Part shown: one piece after another, positions 63,814 through 64,000 of the stretch
How positions within the stretch are numbered: position 1 is the stretch's first letter
Layout of the letters: every line of letters starts with the position of its first letter
Source: Microbacter sp. GSS18
Lineage (GTDB): Bacteria > Actinomycetota > Actinomycetes > Actinomycetales > Microbacteriaceae
Assembly (NCBI GenBank): GCA_029319145.1
Contig: CP119753.1
Location: 806,001 to 870,000 of the forward strand
Direction: 5' to 3'
DNA: 64,000 nucleotides
Notes under the pieces: model-generated
Told to the model about the DNA's origin: nothing
Databases searched by the model: none
The model's input: only the letters and a program-made list of their open reading frames with translations
Made by a program: the position numbers and the translations under genes

Positions 63814-64000
63814 ATGGATTCCCGGGTCTCGGCGCGAGCGCTCGCGAGCGCGCTCGGCGGTTGGCGCACGCGGCAGCCCGCGTACGAGGCGCTAGCGGAC
63901 GGCATCCGACTGCTGTGCCTGGACAACCGTCTCGCCCCCAAGACGACGCTGCCGGCGGAGCGTGAGCTCGCCGCTGCGCTGCGGGTGAGCCGCAGCACCG
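63814..64000 (+). CDS. GntR/MocR (PdxR-like) regulator, N-terminal part only
   Basis: Sixty-two residues are visible before the window ends. They form a GntR winged-helix: YEALADGIRLLCLDNRLAPKTTLPAERELAAALRVSRST, with the family hallmark LPAERELAAALRVSR. MocR/PdxR proteins join this domain to an aminotransferase-like PLP domain and control vitamin B6 or amino-acid metabolism genes; the second domain is beyond the edge, so a plain GntR regulator is possible. It carries a -10 box and a palindrome in its promoter. The C-terminus is truncated by the window. Confidence 0.75.
   Translation, partial: MDSRVSARALASALGGWRTRQPAYEALADGIRLLCLDNRLAPKTTLPAERELAAALRVSRST

Overview
The window reads as a core chromosomal segment of a high-GC actinobacterium of the family Microbacteriaceae, most like Microbacterium. 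I base this on very high GC, frequent GTG starts, many start codons 6-7 bases downstream of a TANNNT box (leaderless style), and Actinobacteria-specific genes (DUF2469, DUF2004, DUF2017, oligoribonuclease, GlgE, LipB-LipA). The assignment is inference; I ran no search. No phage, insertion sequence, CRISPR array or replication origin is visible.

Layout. 1-1.4 kb: truncated GNAT acetyltransferase and a small-ORF unit with its own promoter, SD sites and terminator, all minus strand. 1.5-11 kb: smc, ftsY, DUF2004, lipB-lipA (minus), a TetR-VOC fusion regulator and ffh, so both SRP GTPases lie within 6 kb. 10.9-12.6 kb: GCS2-type ligase and an ICMT-like methyltransferase (minus). 12.8-14.8 kb: rpsP-khpA-rimM-trmD. 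14.9-24.2 kb: pyk, glgX, treY, treZ, map and a membrane protein, sitting between trmD and rplS, which are neighbours in many bacteria. 24.2-36.5 kb: rplS, lepB, rnhB, DUF2469, yraN, comM, dprA, xerC, a LytM protein (minus), rpsB, tsf, pyrH, frr, cdsA and a duplicated DivIVA-like protein. 36.6-42.4 kb: a transglycosylase-like protein, a Cys/His small protein, an alpha/beta hydrolase, an AI-2E family permease (minus), a large membrane protein and a thioredoxin-TPR protein. 42.4-48.9 kb (minus): a second glgX-like gene, glgE and glgB. 48.9-60.4 kb: cysteine desulfurase, mnmA, ligA, YciI-like, acyl-CoA ligase (minus), gatCAB and dinB. 60.4-64 kb: small proteins, a P-loop kinase-like protein, the minus-strand group orn / tRNA-His / metallopeptidase / clpS / DUF2017, tRNA-Arg, a 70-residue protein and the 5' end of a MocR/PdxR-like regulator.

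How genes work together. Two alpha-glucan blocks 18 kb apart supply debranching (two GlgX paralogs), conversion of glucan ends to trehalose (TreY then TreZ), branching (GlgB) and maltose-1-phosphate polymerisation (GlgE). TreS and maltokinase, which could supply GlgE, are not in the window. The desulfurase and MnmA are adjacent and probably cooperate in tRNA 2-thiolation. GatCAB supplies Gln-tRNA and/or Asn-tRNA. YraN, ComM, DprA and XerC form a DNA-processing run headed by a promoter carrying an inverted repeat.

No wholly new multi-gene system is evident. The most useful leads are a metallopeptidase start codon directly abutting the encoded CCA of tRNA-His, the small-ORF unit beside smc, a near-perfect operator in front of the terminal MocR-like gene, the yraN promoter inverted repeat, the TetR-VOC fusion, and convergent genes whose stop codons form palindromes.
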